Positions 53,404-62,220 of a DNA stretch of 64,000 nucleotides are shown in pieces (the stretch's first letter is position 1; each line of letters opens with the position of its first letter). The stretch is taken from assembly GCF_002101375.1 (NCBI RefSeq), contig NZ_CP015207.1, positions 2,496,001-2,560,000 of the forward strand. The letters are read 5' to 3'. A model generated the notes under the pieces. The model was not told the DNA's origin, did not search any database, and worked only from the letters and a program-made list of their open reading frames with translations. Origin of the DNA: Sporosarcina ureae (GTDB lineage Bacteria; Bacillota; Bacilli; Bacillales_A; Planococcaceae). Made by a program: the position numbers and the translations under genes.

Positions 53404-55236
53404 GTGACCATTCGCAAGAGAATGACTATGCTCATTGTAGTAGATTCAGTGATTGTTTTGTATTCCATTTATATCGGTTATTTTATATTAACGCCATTCG
53501 TTGACGTGTTTTTTAGTAAATTGTTGTTGATTAGTGCAGTAACGATTCAAATTTCTCATCACTTTTTCGCCTGGCGTTTCGGCCTATATAGGAAAGCGTG
53601 GACATATGCATCGATTGGTGAATTGCGATCTATCGTCGTGGCGGTGTCGTTATCTATATTGGTGGTCGCTGTTGTGCAATATTTACTCACTCAAAACATT
53701 TCGATACGTGCACTCGTGATTACTTGGATGCTGCATGTCTTGCTCATCGGAGGGTCAAGATTATCCTGGAGAGTAGCTGGAGGTCGAAAGATTAAAGCCC
53801 ATGATGTGAAAATGGAACGAACAATCATAATAGGTGCTGGACAAGCTGGGATTATGATAGCAAGACAAATACTGAATAACCCAAGGCACGGTATGCGGCC
53901 AGTAGCATTTATAGATGATGATCCTATGAAACAAGGGTTGGAAATTTACGGTATTCGCGTTTGTGGCGGTACAGAAGACATCCAGCAATATGTAAACAGA
54001 TACGAAGCGGATAAAATCGTCATTGCCATACCATCGATGGATAAACGGAAGATGGCACTATTAATGAAGAAGTGTGTGGAAACCAGTATCACCACACAAA
54101 CGATTCCTCTGATTGAAGACTTAATCACAGGAAAAGTATCAATTCAAGATGTGCGTGATGTGAAAATTGAAGATCTTCTTGGACGTGACGAGGTACAGCT
54201 AGACTTACAGGCGATAAAAGGCAAACTGCAAGATAAAACGATTCTTATAACAGGGGCAGGTGGTTCCATCGGCTCCGAGATTTGCCGACAAGTTGCAGAA
54301 TTTAAACCCAAGAAACTGATTTTATTAGGACATGGTGAAAACTCTATCTACACCATTGATATGGAGCTCCGCCAAAAGCTTTCTAGTGAAATAGAAATTG
54401 TTCCCGTCATTGCAGACGTACAGGATCGAAATCGAATATTCGATGTGGTTAGCGAACAAAAACCAGATGTCATTTACCATGCCGCGGCACATAAACATGT
54501 TCCGCTTATGGAAGACAATCCAATGGAAGCAGTGAAGAACAATATCTTCGGTACTAAAAATGTAGCAGAGGCAGCAGAACTGTTTGGCGTCTCTTACTTC
54601 GTTTTTGTATCTACTGATAAAGCAGTAAACCCGCCCAATATTATGGGAGCTACTAAACGTTTTGCAGAGATGATCATACAGAATTTAGCAAAAAATAGTC
54701 ATACAAAGTTTGCAGCAGTTCGGTTTGGTAATGTACTCGGCTCGCGAGGAAGTGTAGTTCCACTTTTCAGAAGACAAATTGCGGATGGCGGACCTATTAC
54801 AGTTACCGATCCAGAAATGACTAGATACTTTATGACGATTCCTGAAGCTTCTCGATTAGTCATACAGGCAGGTGTGCTCGCGCAAGGAGGAGAAGTTTTC
54901 GTGCTCGATATGGGGGAACCAGTAAAAATTGTGGACTTAGCTAGAAATCTGATCAAGCTTTCTGGATACGAGGAAGACGATATCGGAATATGTTACTCGG
55001 GAATAAGGCCTGGAGAAAAGTTATATGAAGAATTAATGAATGAAAGTGAACGGCAAACCGATACAGTTTTCCCAAAAATCCACATTGGAAAAGCCACACC
55101 TATACCAGAAATGGAACAAGTCCGTGTGTTAGAGCAGTTGATGAATATGTCTGACATAGAGATAAAAGATACATTAGTTGGGTTAGCAAATCGCAAGTTT
55201 CCGGAAGTACCTACCCAAGAAGTAGAAGCGGTATAA
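53404..55236 (+). CDS. membrane UDP-GlcNAc 4,6-dehydratase (PglF/CapD/EpsC type)
   Basis: This 610-residue protein has four N-terminal transmembrane helices (to about residue 115), a first Rossmann domain (IIIGAGQAGIMIARQI near 140), and the catalytic SDR domain (ILITGAGGSIGSEICRQ near 280, FVSTDKAVNPPNIMGATKR near 400, with Met in place of the usual catalytic Tyr as in this family). It converts UDP-GlcNAc to the UDP-4-keto-6-deoxy sugar. The start is GTG 53404, five bases after GGGGAGG; an in-frame ATG 99 bp upstream has no site. Confidence 0.9.
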   Translation: MTIRKRMTMLIVVDSVIVLYSIYIGYFILTPFVDVFFSKLLLISAVTIQISHHFFAWRFGLYRKAWTYASIGELRSIVVAVSLSILVVAVVQYLLTQNISIRALVITWMLHVLLIGGSRLSWRVAGGRKIKAHDVKMERTIIIGAGQAGIMIARQILNNPRHGMRPVAFIDDDPMKQGLEIYGIRVCGGTEDIQQYVNRYEADKIVIAIPSMDKRKMALLMKKCVETSITTQTIPLIEDLITGKVSIQDVRDVKIEDLLGRDEVQLDLQAIKGKLQDKTILITGAGGSIGSEICRQVAEFKPKKLILLGHGENSIYTIDMELRQKLSSEIEIVPVIADVQDRNRIFDVVSEQKPDVIYHAAAHKHVPLMEDNPMEAVKNNIFGTKNVAEAAELFGVSYFVFVSTDKAVNPPNIMGATKRFAEMIIQNLAKNSHTKFAAVRFGNVLGSRGSVVPLFRRQIADGGPITVTDPEMTRYFMTIPEASRLVIQAGVLAQGGEVFVLDMGEPVKIVDLARNLIKLSGYEEDDIGICYSGIRPGEKLYEELMNESERQTDTVFPKIHIGKATPIPEMEQVRVLEQLMNMSDIEIKDTLVGLANRKFPEVPTQEVEAV

Positions 55237-55289
55237 GTCGTGATTTCTATTCATGGACTTAGGAAAAATGAACAAGAGGGGTGAATGAA

Positions 55290-56507
55290 GTGATAGATAG
55301 CAAATTTAGAAATATCCCTTTTTCTATACCTGATATAACAGAGGCTGAGATGGATGAAGTCATGAAGATCATGAAGTCAGGGTGGATTACTACTGGATCT
55401 AAAACGAAAGAGTTGGAACAAAGAATCGCCGAATATCTCGGAGTATCTCAAACAGTGTGCTTGAATTCCGCAACTGCGGCAATGGAACTGACACTAAGAA
55501 TATTAGGGATTGGGCCTGGAGACGAGGTCATCACATCAGCTTATACATACACTGCATCTGCATCTATTATTCATCATGTAGGAGCAAAAATTGTATTAGT
55601 TGATACGTCTCTCAATTCTTTTGAAATGGATTATAACCAATTAGCGGATGCCATAACAGAGAAAACAAAAGCCATTATACCTGTTGAAATTGCTGGAAAA
55701 ATGTGTGATTACGACACGATTTACAAAATTATAGAAAGCAAAAAGCACTTGTTTACAGCGACTGGCAAGCTTCAATCTCAGCTTAACAGAATTGCGGTCA
55801 TGAGTGATGCTGCACATGCTTTCGGAGCTGAAAGAAAGAATCAAAAATGTGGTCAAGTAGCAGATTTCACTTGTTTCTCATTTCATGCAGTAAAAAACTT
55901 CACTACTGCTGAAGGTGGAGCTGCCACGTGGCGCAATGATCGAGGATTTGACGAAGAGTGGCTTTATAAGCAATACATGCTGTACAGTCTTCACGGTCAA
56001 TCGAAAGACGCCCTGTCCAAAACACAGATAGGTGGTTGGGAATACGACATCGTCTATCCGGCTTATAAGTGCAATATGACAGACATTGCGGCAGGGATTG
56101 GATTAATTCAGCTAACCCGGTATGAAGACCTGCTCGATAGACGTAAGCAAATGATTGCTATATACGATCAAGCCTTGCTGCCGTTAGGAATTGATGTATT
56201 ACAACATTATGGTGAAGACTACAACTCTTCAGGTCATCTATATATGGTCAGGCTACCTGGGATCAATGAGAAAGAGAGAAATCACATCATTAACCGAATG
56301 GCAGAAGCTGGAGTCGCCTGCAACGTGCACTATAAACCATTACCTATGTTAACGGCATATAAAAACTTAGGGTTTGACATGGAGAATTATCCAAACGCCT
56401 ATAAACAGTATGAAAATGAACTGACTCTACCACTTCATACTCAGCTAAGCAATACAGATATCCGTTATATCGTGAAGCAATTAGAAAATATTTTAAACGG
56501 TAGGTGA
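55290..56507 (+). CDS. DegT/DnrJ/EryC1-type sugar aminotransferase (PglE-like)
   Basis: This 405-residue PLP enzyme has IPFSIPDITEAEMDEVMK at the N-terminus, NSATAAMELTLRILGIGPGD near residue 58, and the PLP Lys in SFHAVKNFTTAEGGA near 200. It would aminate the 4-keto sugar made by the dehydratase just upstream, giving a 4-amino-4,6-dideoxy sugar nucleotide. The start is GTG 55290 with AGAGGGG eight bases upstream; GTG 55281 lies too close to it. It is followed after 4 bp by the sugar transferase. Confidence 0.9.
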   Translation: MIDSKFRNIPFSIPDITEAEMDEVMKIMKSGWITTGSKTKELEQRIAEYLGVSQTVCLNSATAAMELTLRILGIGPGDEVITSAYTYTASASIIHHVGAKIVLVDTSLNSFEMDYNQLADAITEKTKAIIPVEIAGKMCDYDTIYKIIESKKHLFTATGKLQSQLNRIAVMSDAAHAFGAERKNQKCGQVADFTCFSFHAVKNFTTAEGGAATWRNDRGFDEEWLYKQYMLYSLHGQSKDALSKTQIGGWEYDIVYPAYKCNMTDIAAGIGLIQLTRYEDLLDRRKQMIAIYDQALLPLGIDVLQHYGEDYNSSGHLYMVRLPGINEKERNHIINRMAEAGVACNVHYKPLPMLTAYKNLGFDMENYPNAYKQYENELTLPLHTQLSNTDIRYIVKQLENILNGR

Positions 56508-56511
56508 TCAA

Positions 56512-57108
56512 ATGTATAGAAATATTGTCAAAAGACTTATCGATATTGTGATCAGCCTAATTACATTACCTATTCTACTCCTGATTCTTTCGGTTGTCGG
56601 CATTCTAATAAAAACAGAAGATCGTGGACCTATTTTTTATAAGGCGGACAGACTAGGGAAAAACGGTGTGCCATTCCATATGTTCAAGTTCAGGACGATG
56701 AAAGTAAACGTTCCCGATATCCGTAATGAAGATGGGTCCACTTTCTGTTCGGGGAGTGACCCGAGATTGACCAAAATCGGTAAGGCGCTCAGAGAAACGA
56801 GTGTGGATGAATTGCCACAATTAGTGAATGTCTTATTCGGTCAAATGAGTCTAATTGGACCAAGGCCTGATTTAGTAGAAATGTTGTCTGTGTATGAAGG
56901 AAGAGAAGTTCAAAAGTTAGACGTCGTACCGGGAATCACTGGCTACAATCAAGCGTATTTCCGTAATTCGATTTCTATGAGAAAGAGATTTGAAAACGAT
57001 GTATTCTATGTCGACAATTTGAGTTTTTTATTGGATGTAAAAATCTTCTTCAAAACACTACATCTACTCATTCAGCGAAAACATGTTTATAACGAGGAGA
57101 ACGGCTGA
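56512..57108 (+). CDS. initiating phosphoglycosyltransferase (PglC-like sugar transferase)
   Basis: This 198-residue protein has one N-terminal membrane helix (RLIDIVISLITLPILLLILS) and the cytosolic PGT domain with MFKFRTMKV near residue 62, SVDELPQLVNVLFGQMSLIG near 101, and GPRPDL, which matches small monotopic transferases such as PglC and EpsL. It would load the first sugar phosphate (probably the 4-amino-derived sugar) on undecaprenyl phosphate. It starts 4 bp after the aminotransferase with AGGTGATC overlapping that gene. Confidence 0.92.
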   Translation: MYRNIVKRLIDIVISLITLPILLLILSVVGILIKTEDRGPIFYKADRLGKNGVPFHMFKFRTMKVNVPDIRNEDGSTFCSGSDPRLTKIGKALRETSVDELPQLVNVLFGQMSLIGPRPDLVEMLSVYEGREVQKLDVVPGITGYNQAYFRNSISMRKRFENDVFYVDNLSFLLDVKIFFKTLHLLIQRKHVYNEENG

Positions 57109-57158
57109 CACATTATCTGGGAGATTTACAATTGGTGTAAATGAAATGTGGTGATGAC

Positions 57159-57872
57159 ATGAAAGTTTGTTTTTTCTCAGACATACATGGCAACTTGTAC
57201 GCATTTGAAGAGTTCTTGAGGCAAAGCGACCAGCTGGAAATTGATCAGTATATATTTTGTGGTGATGTCTTTGGTTATTACTACGATCAAAATGCTATCC
57301 TATCGAAGCTGCGGAGTATGAAGAATCTACACGCTGTAAAAGGAAATCATGACCAATACTACTTAGATTATTGTTTGGCTGAAGAAGACGAAGATCAGTT
57401 AGTGAAGAAGTATGGGAATTCCTATAAAGGAATCATGAGTCGAATTTCAGCTGACAACCAAGTGTTCATTGAAAACATGCCCGATTCTCTCATTCTGGAA
57501 ATGGAAGGGAAAAGAATGGGGGTGTTTCATGGAAGCGTAAGTGATCCTATTAACGGAAGAGTCTATCCAGATACTACATTATTGGAAGCGGACGGATATG
57601 AGACATTCGATTACGTGATACATGGACACACACATTATCGAATGGTGAGGAACCTGCAGTCCACAACCGTTATTAATCCGGGATCTATTGGACAGCCAAG
57701 AGATACGAATGGCTTTAGCTTCGCTACACTTACACTGCCAAATGGAACAGTCGAGTTTCAGGAGATACTTTGGGATAGACAATTATTAATCAGAGACATT
57801 GAGACATACGATGCGGGAAATCAAAAGCTGATAGATATCTTGTTTAGAAATGGGGAGAGGAATCATGAATAG
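57159..57872 (+). CDS. calcineurin-like metallophosphoesterase
   Basis: This 237-residue protein has all metal motifs of the family: FSDIHGNLYA (D-x-H), FCGDVFGYYYD (GD), VKGNHDQYY (GNHD), and VIHGHTHYRM (GH-x-H). It is YfcE/Icc-like and soluble. The start is ATG 57159 after GGTGAT; ATG 57141 is less well placed. It overlaps the ATP-grasp gene by 8 bp. Its role in polymer synthesis is unknown; it could remove phosphate or a nucleotide from an intermediate, or act on the phosphoproteins of the cluster. Confidence 0.88.
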   Translation: MKVCFFSDIHGNLYAFEEFLRQSDQLEIDQYIFCGDVFGYYYDQNAILSKLRSMKNLHAVKGNHDQYYLDYCLAEEDEDQLVKKYGNSYKGIMSRISADNQVFIENMPDSLILEMEGKRMGVFHGSVSDPINGRVYPDTTLLEADGYETFDYVIHGHTHYRMVRNLQSTTVINPGSIGQPRDTNGFSFATLTLPNGTVEFQEILWDRQLLIRDIETYDAGNQKLIDILFRNGERNHE

Positions 57873-58806
57873 AGTCATATTAGTTACTGCAATCGGTGGA
57901 GATGTGGGGCATAGTATTTTGAAATGCCTCAAGAACGAGTCCGATGTGTTGATTGGGTGCGATATAGATTCACATCCGGTAGGACTAGATGTAGTCGATA
58001 AATTCTTCTCTTCACTTCCAGCAGGAAATGAGGATTATATCTCCCAAATCTCAAATAAATGCAAAATTTATAACGTAACTCACTTAGTTCCTGTAAGTGA
58101 ACATGAGATAGAAGCAATTATACATCATTTGGATATTTTTGAACGATTGAATGTAAAAGTGTTAATCAATAGAAAAGAAATCGTGGATATTTGCTTGGAC
58201 AAGTATTTAACAGCGCAAAGATTAGAACATCTCGGCTTAGATATTCCAGAATATTTCTCAGAAGATAATTTCGTGGCCGACGGGAGAAAATATATTGTGA
58301 AGTTTAGAAAATCGTGCGGGTCTAAACTGTTAACGATCATTACCACTCAAAAAGAGTTAGATAAGATCAGTTCAAGTGTTTCGGAACTACTGATCATTCA
58401 AGAGTATATTGATGCGTCAGATGAGGAATATACAGTCGGAGTGTTCAGCGATGGGAAAGAAATCCGAATCATTTCATTCCAAAGAAGATTACAAGGTGGC
58501 TATACGAAATTTGTAAAGTTAGTGGATGATTCGTCCATCACGCGAGATGCGATCATTGCTGCGCAAGGTCTAGGTCTCGTAGGAAGTTTTAACATTCAAT
58601 TACGTAAGAGTGGCGGTAAAAACTATATCTTCGAGATTAACCCGAGAATATCAGGGACTGTGAATTTTAGGCATCAACTAGGTTTTGAAGATGTCAGATG
58701 GTGGCTCGATATGATGGACGAAAGAGAAGTCCAACCGTATGTAAAGAAATATAAAAGTGCAATCGGCATTCGGGAAATGAATGAGAAGTTCTTACTGCTA
58801 AGTTAA
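57865..58806 (+). CDS. ATP-grasp ligase (CarB-like), polysaccharide cluster
   Basis: This 313-residue protein has an N-terminal Rossmann-like part (VILVTAIGGDVGHSILKCLK), an ATP-grasp core with YIVKFRKSCGSKLLTIITTQ near residue 137, EYIDASDEEYTVGVFSDGKE near 180, and FEINPRISGTVNFRHQLGF near 262, including the metal-binding Glu and Asn. It would ligate a carboxylate (for example an amino acid) to an amine through an acyl phosphate. It sits where EPS loci of this kind often carry an acetyltransferase for the 4-amino group. The start is ATG 57865 behind GGGGAGAGG. Confidence 0.85.
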   Translation: MNRVILVTAIGGDVGHSILKCLKNESDVLIGCDIDSHPVGLDVVDKFFSSLPAGNEDYISQISNKCKIYNVTHLVPVSEHEIEAIIHHLDIFERLNVKVLINRKEIVDICLDKYLTAQRLEHLGLDIPEYFSEDNFVADGRKYIVKFRKSCGSKLLTIITTQKELDKISSSVSELLIIQEYIDASDEEYTVGVFSDGKEIRIISFQRRLQGGYTKFVKLVDDSSITRDAIIAAQGLGLVGSFNIQLRKSGGKNYIFEINPRISGTVNFRHQLGFEDVRWWLDMMDEREVQPYVKKYKSAIGIREMNEKFLLLS

Positions 58807-58836
58807 AAAATAAGTCTTTTAAGGAGAATGACTATA

Positions 58837-60045
58837 GTGAGAGTGTTATATATCGCTACTTCATTTCCGGAACCATCAAAGGGTGCGACTATATATACCG
58901 ACTTGGCAGAAGCCTTACACGAGGCTGGTCATGAAGTGACTGTCGCAGTGTCAGAGCAAGCCAGGAATAAAGAACGTACAGAATTACAGCAAGAGAGAGG
59001 ATTCAATGTACTACGAATTGTAACGGGTAATTATTATGATGTTGGATTACTAGAGAAAGGTGTTACGACGTTAAAGATCCCACTCTTGATGAAACGAGGA
59101 ATCACTAAATACTTCGCGAATAAAGAGTTCGATTTCATTTTATTTGAAGCGCCACCAGTCACGAATGCGGATCTTGTTGCATGGGCAAAAAAACGTTTTA
59201 ATTGTCCTGCCTATCTGATGTTAAAAGATATCTTTCCACAAAACGCTGTAGATTTAGGAATGATAAATAAAAAGAGTGTATTTTATCATTACTTTAAATC
59301 AAAAGAAAACAAGTTACTGAAAACTGCGGATGTTATTGGGTGCATGTCTAATGCGAATAGGCAATATATTCTTACTCATCATACAAGACTTCACTCTTCT
59401 GCTGTTGAAATATTTCCTAATACGAAAAAAGTGAGTTATTCAAAAAACGTAATTAATCTACATGAGATCAACATGCGAGAACAGCTTGGAATTCCAAAAG
59501 ACTCCTGTGTATTTTTGTTTGGTGGAAATATGGGGAAGCCGCAGTATATAGACTTTTTATGTAAAGTTGTTGAAGGCTGCAAAGATGAAAAGAATATGTA
59601 TTTCCTATTCGTTGGCCGGGGAACGGACAGAGTGAAATTAGAAAAAGTAATAGAAGAAAAAACTATACACAATGCGCGTGTCATTGAAAATCTTCCAAGA
59701 GATCAGTATGAACAAATCACAAAAGAAAGTGATATAGGTTTGATCATCTTAGATCCGCGATTCTCGATACCCAATTATCCATCCAGGATTCTATCGTACA
59801 TGGAGTATGCCAAGCCGATTATTGCAGCTACGGATAACGTAACAGACTTAAAAGAGCTGATTGAAGAAGCGGACTGTGGTGAATGGGTTTGGTCTGGTGA
59901 TGTACATGTTTTTATAAATAAGGCGAAGGAAATGTCCACTTCCAAAAGGTTGAAGATAATGGGTGAGAATGGACGCAAATACATGGAAGAGAACTTCAAA
60001 GTACATCGCTCAGTTGAGATATTGGAAAGCCATTTCAAAAAGTGA
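58837..60045 (+). CDS. family 4 glycosyltransferase (WbuB/FucNAc-transferase-like)
   Basis: This 402-residue GT-B protein has VLYIATSFPEPSKGATIYTD at the N-terminus and KDIFPQNAVDLGMI near residue 130, both common to WbuB/L-fucosaminyl transferases. The donor domain has FLFGGNMGKPQYIDFLCKVV near 228, VGRGTDRVKLE, and PNYPSRILSYMEYAKPIIAA near 312. The transfer of FucNAc is plausible because capEFG follow. The start is probably GTG 58837, ten bases after AAGGAG; ATG 58828 touches that site. Confidence 0.85.
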   Translation: MRVLYIATSFPEPSKGATIYTDLAEALHEAGHEVTVAVSEQARNKERTELQQERGFNVLRIVTGNYYDVGLLEKGVTTLKIPLLMKRGITKYFANKEFDFILFEAPPVTNADLVAWAKKRFNCPAYLMLKDIFPQNAVDLGMINKKSVFYHYFKSKENKLLKTADVIGCMSNANRQYILTHHTRLHSSAVEIFPNTKKVSYSKNVINLHEINMREQLGIPKDSCVFLFGGNMGKPQYIDFLCKVVEGCKDEKNMYFLFVGRGTDRVKLEKVIEEKTIHNARVIENLPRDQYEQITKESDIGLIILDPRFSIPNYPSRILSYMEYAKPIIAATDNVTDLKELIEEADCGEWVWSGDVHVFINKAKEMSTSKRLKIMGENGRKYMEENFKVHRSVEILESHFKK

Positions 60046-60055
60046 GGTGTTGGAT

Positions 60056-61093
60056 ATGTTTAAGGACAAAACATTATTAATTACAGGTGGAACGGGTTCT
60101 TTTGGACATGCGGTAATGGAAAGATTTCTTGACAGCGATATAAAAGAAATACGAATTTTTTCTCGAGATGAAAAAAAACAGGATGATATGCGGAAATTAA
60201 ATAAAAACAATAAACTAAAATTTTATATTGGTGACGTAAGAGATTTGGCTAGTGTGAAAAATGCGATGCATGGAGTAGATTATATTTTTCACGCAGCGGC
60301 ATTAAAGCAAGTTCCATCATGTGAATTCTTCCCACTTGAAGCTGTAAAAACCAATATCTTAGGAACAGACAATGTCTTAACAGCCGCTATCGATTATGGA
60401 GTAGAAAAGGTCGTTTGTCTGTCGACAGATAAAGCAGCCTATCCGATCAATGCAATGGGCATTTCTAAGGCGATGATGGAAAAAGTGTTTGTGGCAAAAT
60501 CCAAAACCGTTTCCCCGGAAAGAACTTTAATATGTGGTACGAGATACGGAAATGTCATGGCTTCACGTGGATCTGTTATTCCTCTATTCATCGATCAAAT
60601 CAAAAGTGGACAGCCTATTACCGTTACGGACCCGGGCATGACTAGATTCTTAATGAGTTTGGAAGAAGCGGTCGAACTCGTAGTGTTTGCTTTCCATAAT
60701 GCAGAAGCGGGAGATATCATGGTCCAAAAATCTCCAGCTAGTACGATTGGTGCATTGGCACAAGCGATCAAAGAGTTATTCAATGCAAGTAATGAGATTA
60801 AAATTATTGGCACGCGTCATGGAGAAAAACGCTATGAAACATTGCTTACGAAAGAGGAATATGTGAAGTGCGAAGATTTACCAAACTTCTATAGAGTTCC
60901 ATCAGATAAAAGAGAATTGAACTACGATAAGTATTTTGAAGAAGGAGATCGTGAGCTTTCTAGTATCCAAGAATACAATTCAGATAATACTGACATCTTG
61001 ACTATTGAACAGATTAAGGAAAGGCTGTTAGAATTAGAGTATGTTAGAACTGAATTAGAACACTGGAATAGAACCTTCCCTATTATGAATTAA
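60056..61093 (+). CDS. capE: CapE: UDP-GlcNAc 5-inverting 4,6-dehydratase
   Basis: This 345-residue soluble SDR has TLLITGGTGSFGHAVMERFL (residues 5-24), HAAALKQVPSCEFFPLEAVK near 80, and LSTDKAAYPINAMGISKAMM near 120, with Met at the usual Tyr position as in FlaA1/CapE. It starts the UDP-N-acetyl-L-fucosamine route that CapF and CapG complete. The start is ATG 60056, with GAGGTG upstream; longer frames overlap the transferase gene. Confidence 0.92.
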   Translation: MFKDKTLLITGGTGSFGHAVMERFLDSDIKEIRIFSRDEKKQDDMRKLNKNNKLKFYIGDVRDLASVKNAMHGVDYIFHAAALKQVPSCEFFPLEAVKTNILGTDNVLTAAIDYGVEKVVCLSTDKAAYPINAMGISKAMMEKVFVAKSKTVSPERTLICGTRYGNVMASRGSVIPLFIDQIKSGQPITVTDPGMTRFLMSLEEAVELVVFAFHNAEAGDIMVQKSPASTIGALAQAIKELFNASNEIKIIGTRHGEKRYETLLTKEEYVKCEDLPNFYRVPSDKRELNYDKYFEEGDRELSSIQEYNSDNTDILTIEQIKERLLELEYVRTELEHWNRTFPIMN

Positions 61094-61108
61094 AAGGTGG
61101 TCTGCTTC

Positions 61109-62218
61109 ATGAAAATCCTAGTTACCGGAGCAAAAGGATTCTTAGGAAAAAATCTGATTGCGGAACTAAAAAATACGGGGTACAGTGAAATATTTGAATT
61201 TACTAGAGATACTAATTTTACACAACTAGAGCATTACACAAGAGAATGTAATTTTGTATTTCATTTAGCAGGTGTGAATAGACCGCAAGATGACAACGAA
61301 TTCATGGAAGGGAACTTTGGTCTGACTTCTCAAGTATTGACTTTGTTAAATCAACATCAAAATAAAGCGCCGATTCTGATCACTTCTTCTATTCAAGCGG
61401 AACAGGATCATCCCTATGGAAGAAGTAAAAAGGCTGCTGAAGAATTAGTAGCTGCCTATCAGAGGGATACAGGTGTCGAAGTATATATGTATCGTCTGCC
61501 TAACGTGTTTGGAAAGTGGAGCAAGCCTCATTACAATTCTGTTGTGGCTACATTTTGTCATAATATCGCAAGGGATTTAGACATTCAAGTCAATAATCCG
61601 AATGCAGAGTTGAATTTATGTTATATCGACGATGTAGTAGAAGAGTTCAAGCTTGCGTTAGAAGGAAAGCCGACAGTGATTGAGGGGCGTTGTACGGTTG
61701 CTGGATCACATCCTATTAAAATTGGAGAGTTAGCCGATCTGATACGTAGTTTTAAGGACAGTAGAAGCGATTTATATATTCCCGATATGGAGAACGCTTT
61801 AACTAAGGCCTTGTATAGTACGTATCTAAGCTTTTTACCGGAGGATCAGTTTTCATATGATTTGACTATGCATCGTGATGATCGTGGATCTTTTACTGAA
61901 TTTTTAAGGAGTCGTGAAAGAGGTCAAGTTTCTATTAATGTTTCAAAACCTCATATTACCAAAGGTGATCATTGGCATCATACAAAAAATGAGAAGTTCT
62001 TAGTTGTCAGTGGGAAAGGAGTCATTCGTTTCAGAGGAATGGATTCCGATAAAATGATCGAGTATGAAGTGAGTGGGGATAAACTGCAGTCAGTCGATAT
62101 CCCGCCTGGCTATGCACATTCGATTGTTAATACTGGAGATAGTGATTTGGTAACTGTTATGTGGGCAAATGAGTGCTTTGATGCGGAAAAACCCGACACA
62201 TACTTTTTGGAGGTCTGA
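61109..62218 (+). CDS. capF: CapF: bifunctional epimerase/reductase for UDP-L-FucNAc
   Basis: This 369-residue protein has an N-terminal SDR domain (MKILVTGAKGFLGKNLIAEL) and a C-terminal cupin with ITKGDHWHHTKNEKFLVVSG near residue 290, where His residues bind zinc. This two-domain form is specific to CapF: the cupin epimerises C3 and the SDR domain reduces C4, giving UDP-N-acetyl-L-talosamine. The start is ATG 61109 with AAAGGTGG upstream. Its stop shares the ATGATG of the capG start. Confidence 0.92.
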   Translation: MKILVTGAKGFLGKNLIAELKNTGYSEIFEFTRDTNFTQLEHYTRECNFVFHLAGVNRPQDDNEFMEGNFGLTSQVLTLLNQHQNKAPILITSSIQAEQDHPYGRSKKAAEELVAAYQRDTGVEVYMYRLPNVFGKWSKPHYNSVVATFCHNIARDLDIQVNNPNAELNLCYIDDVVEEFKLALEGKPTVIEGRCTVAGSHPIKIGELADLIRSFKDSRSDLYIPDMENALTKALYSTYLSFLPEDQFSYDLTMHRDDRGSFTEFLRSRERGQVSINVSKPHITKGDHWHHTKNEKFLVVSGKGVIRFRGMDSDKMIEYEVSGDKLQSVDIPPGYAHSIVNTGDSDLVTVMWANECFDAEKPDTYFLEV

Positions 62219-62220
62219 TG

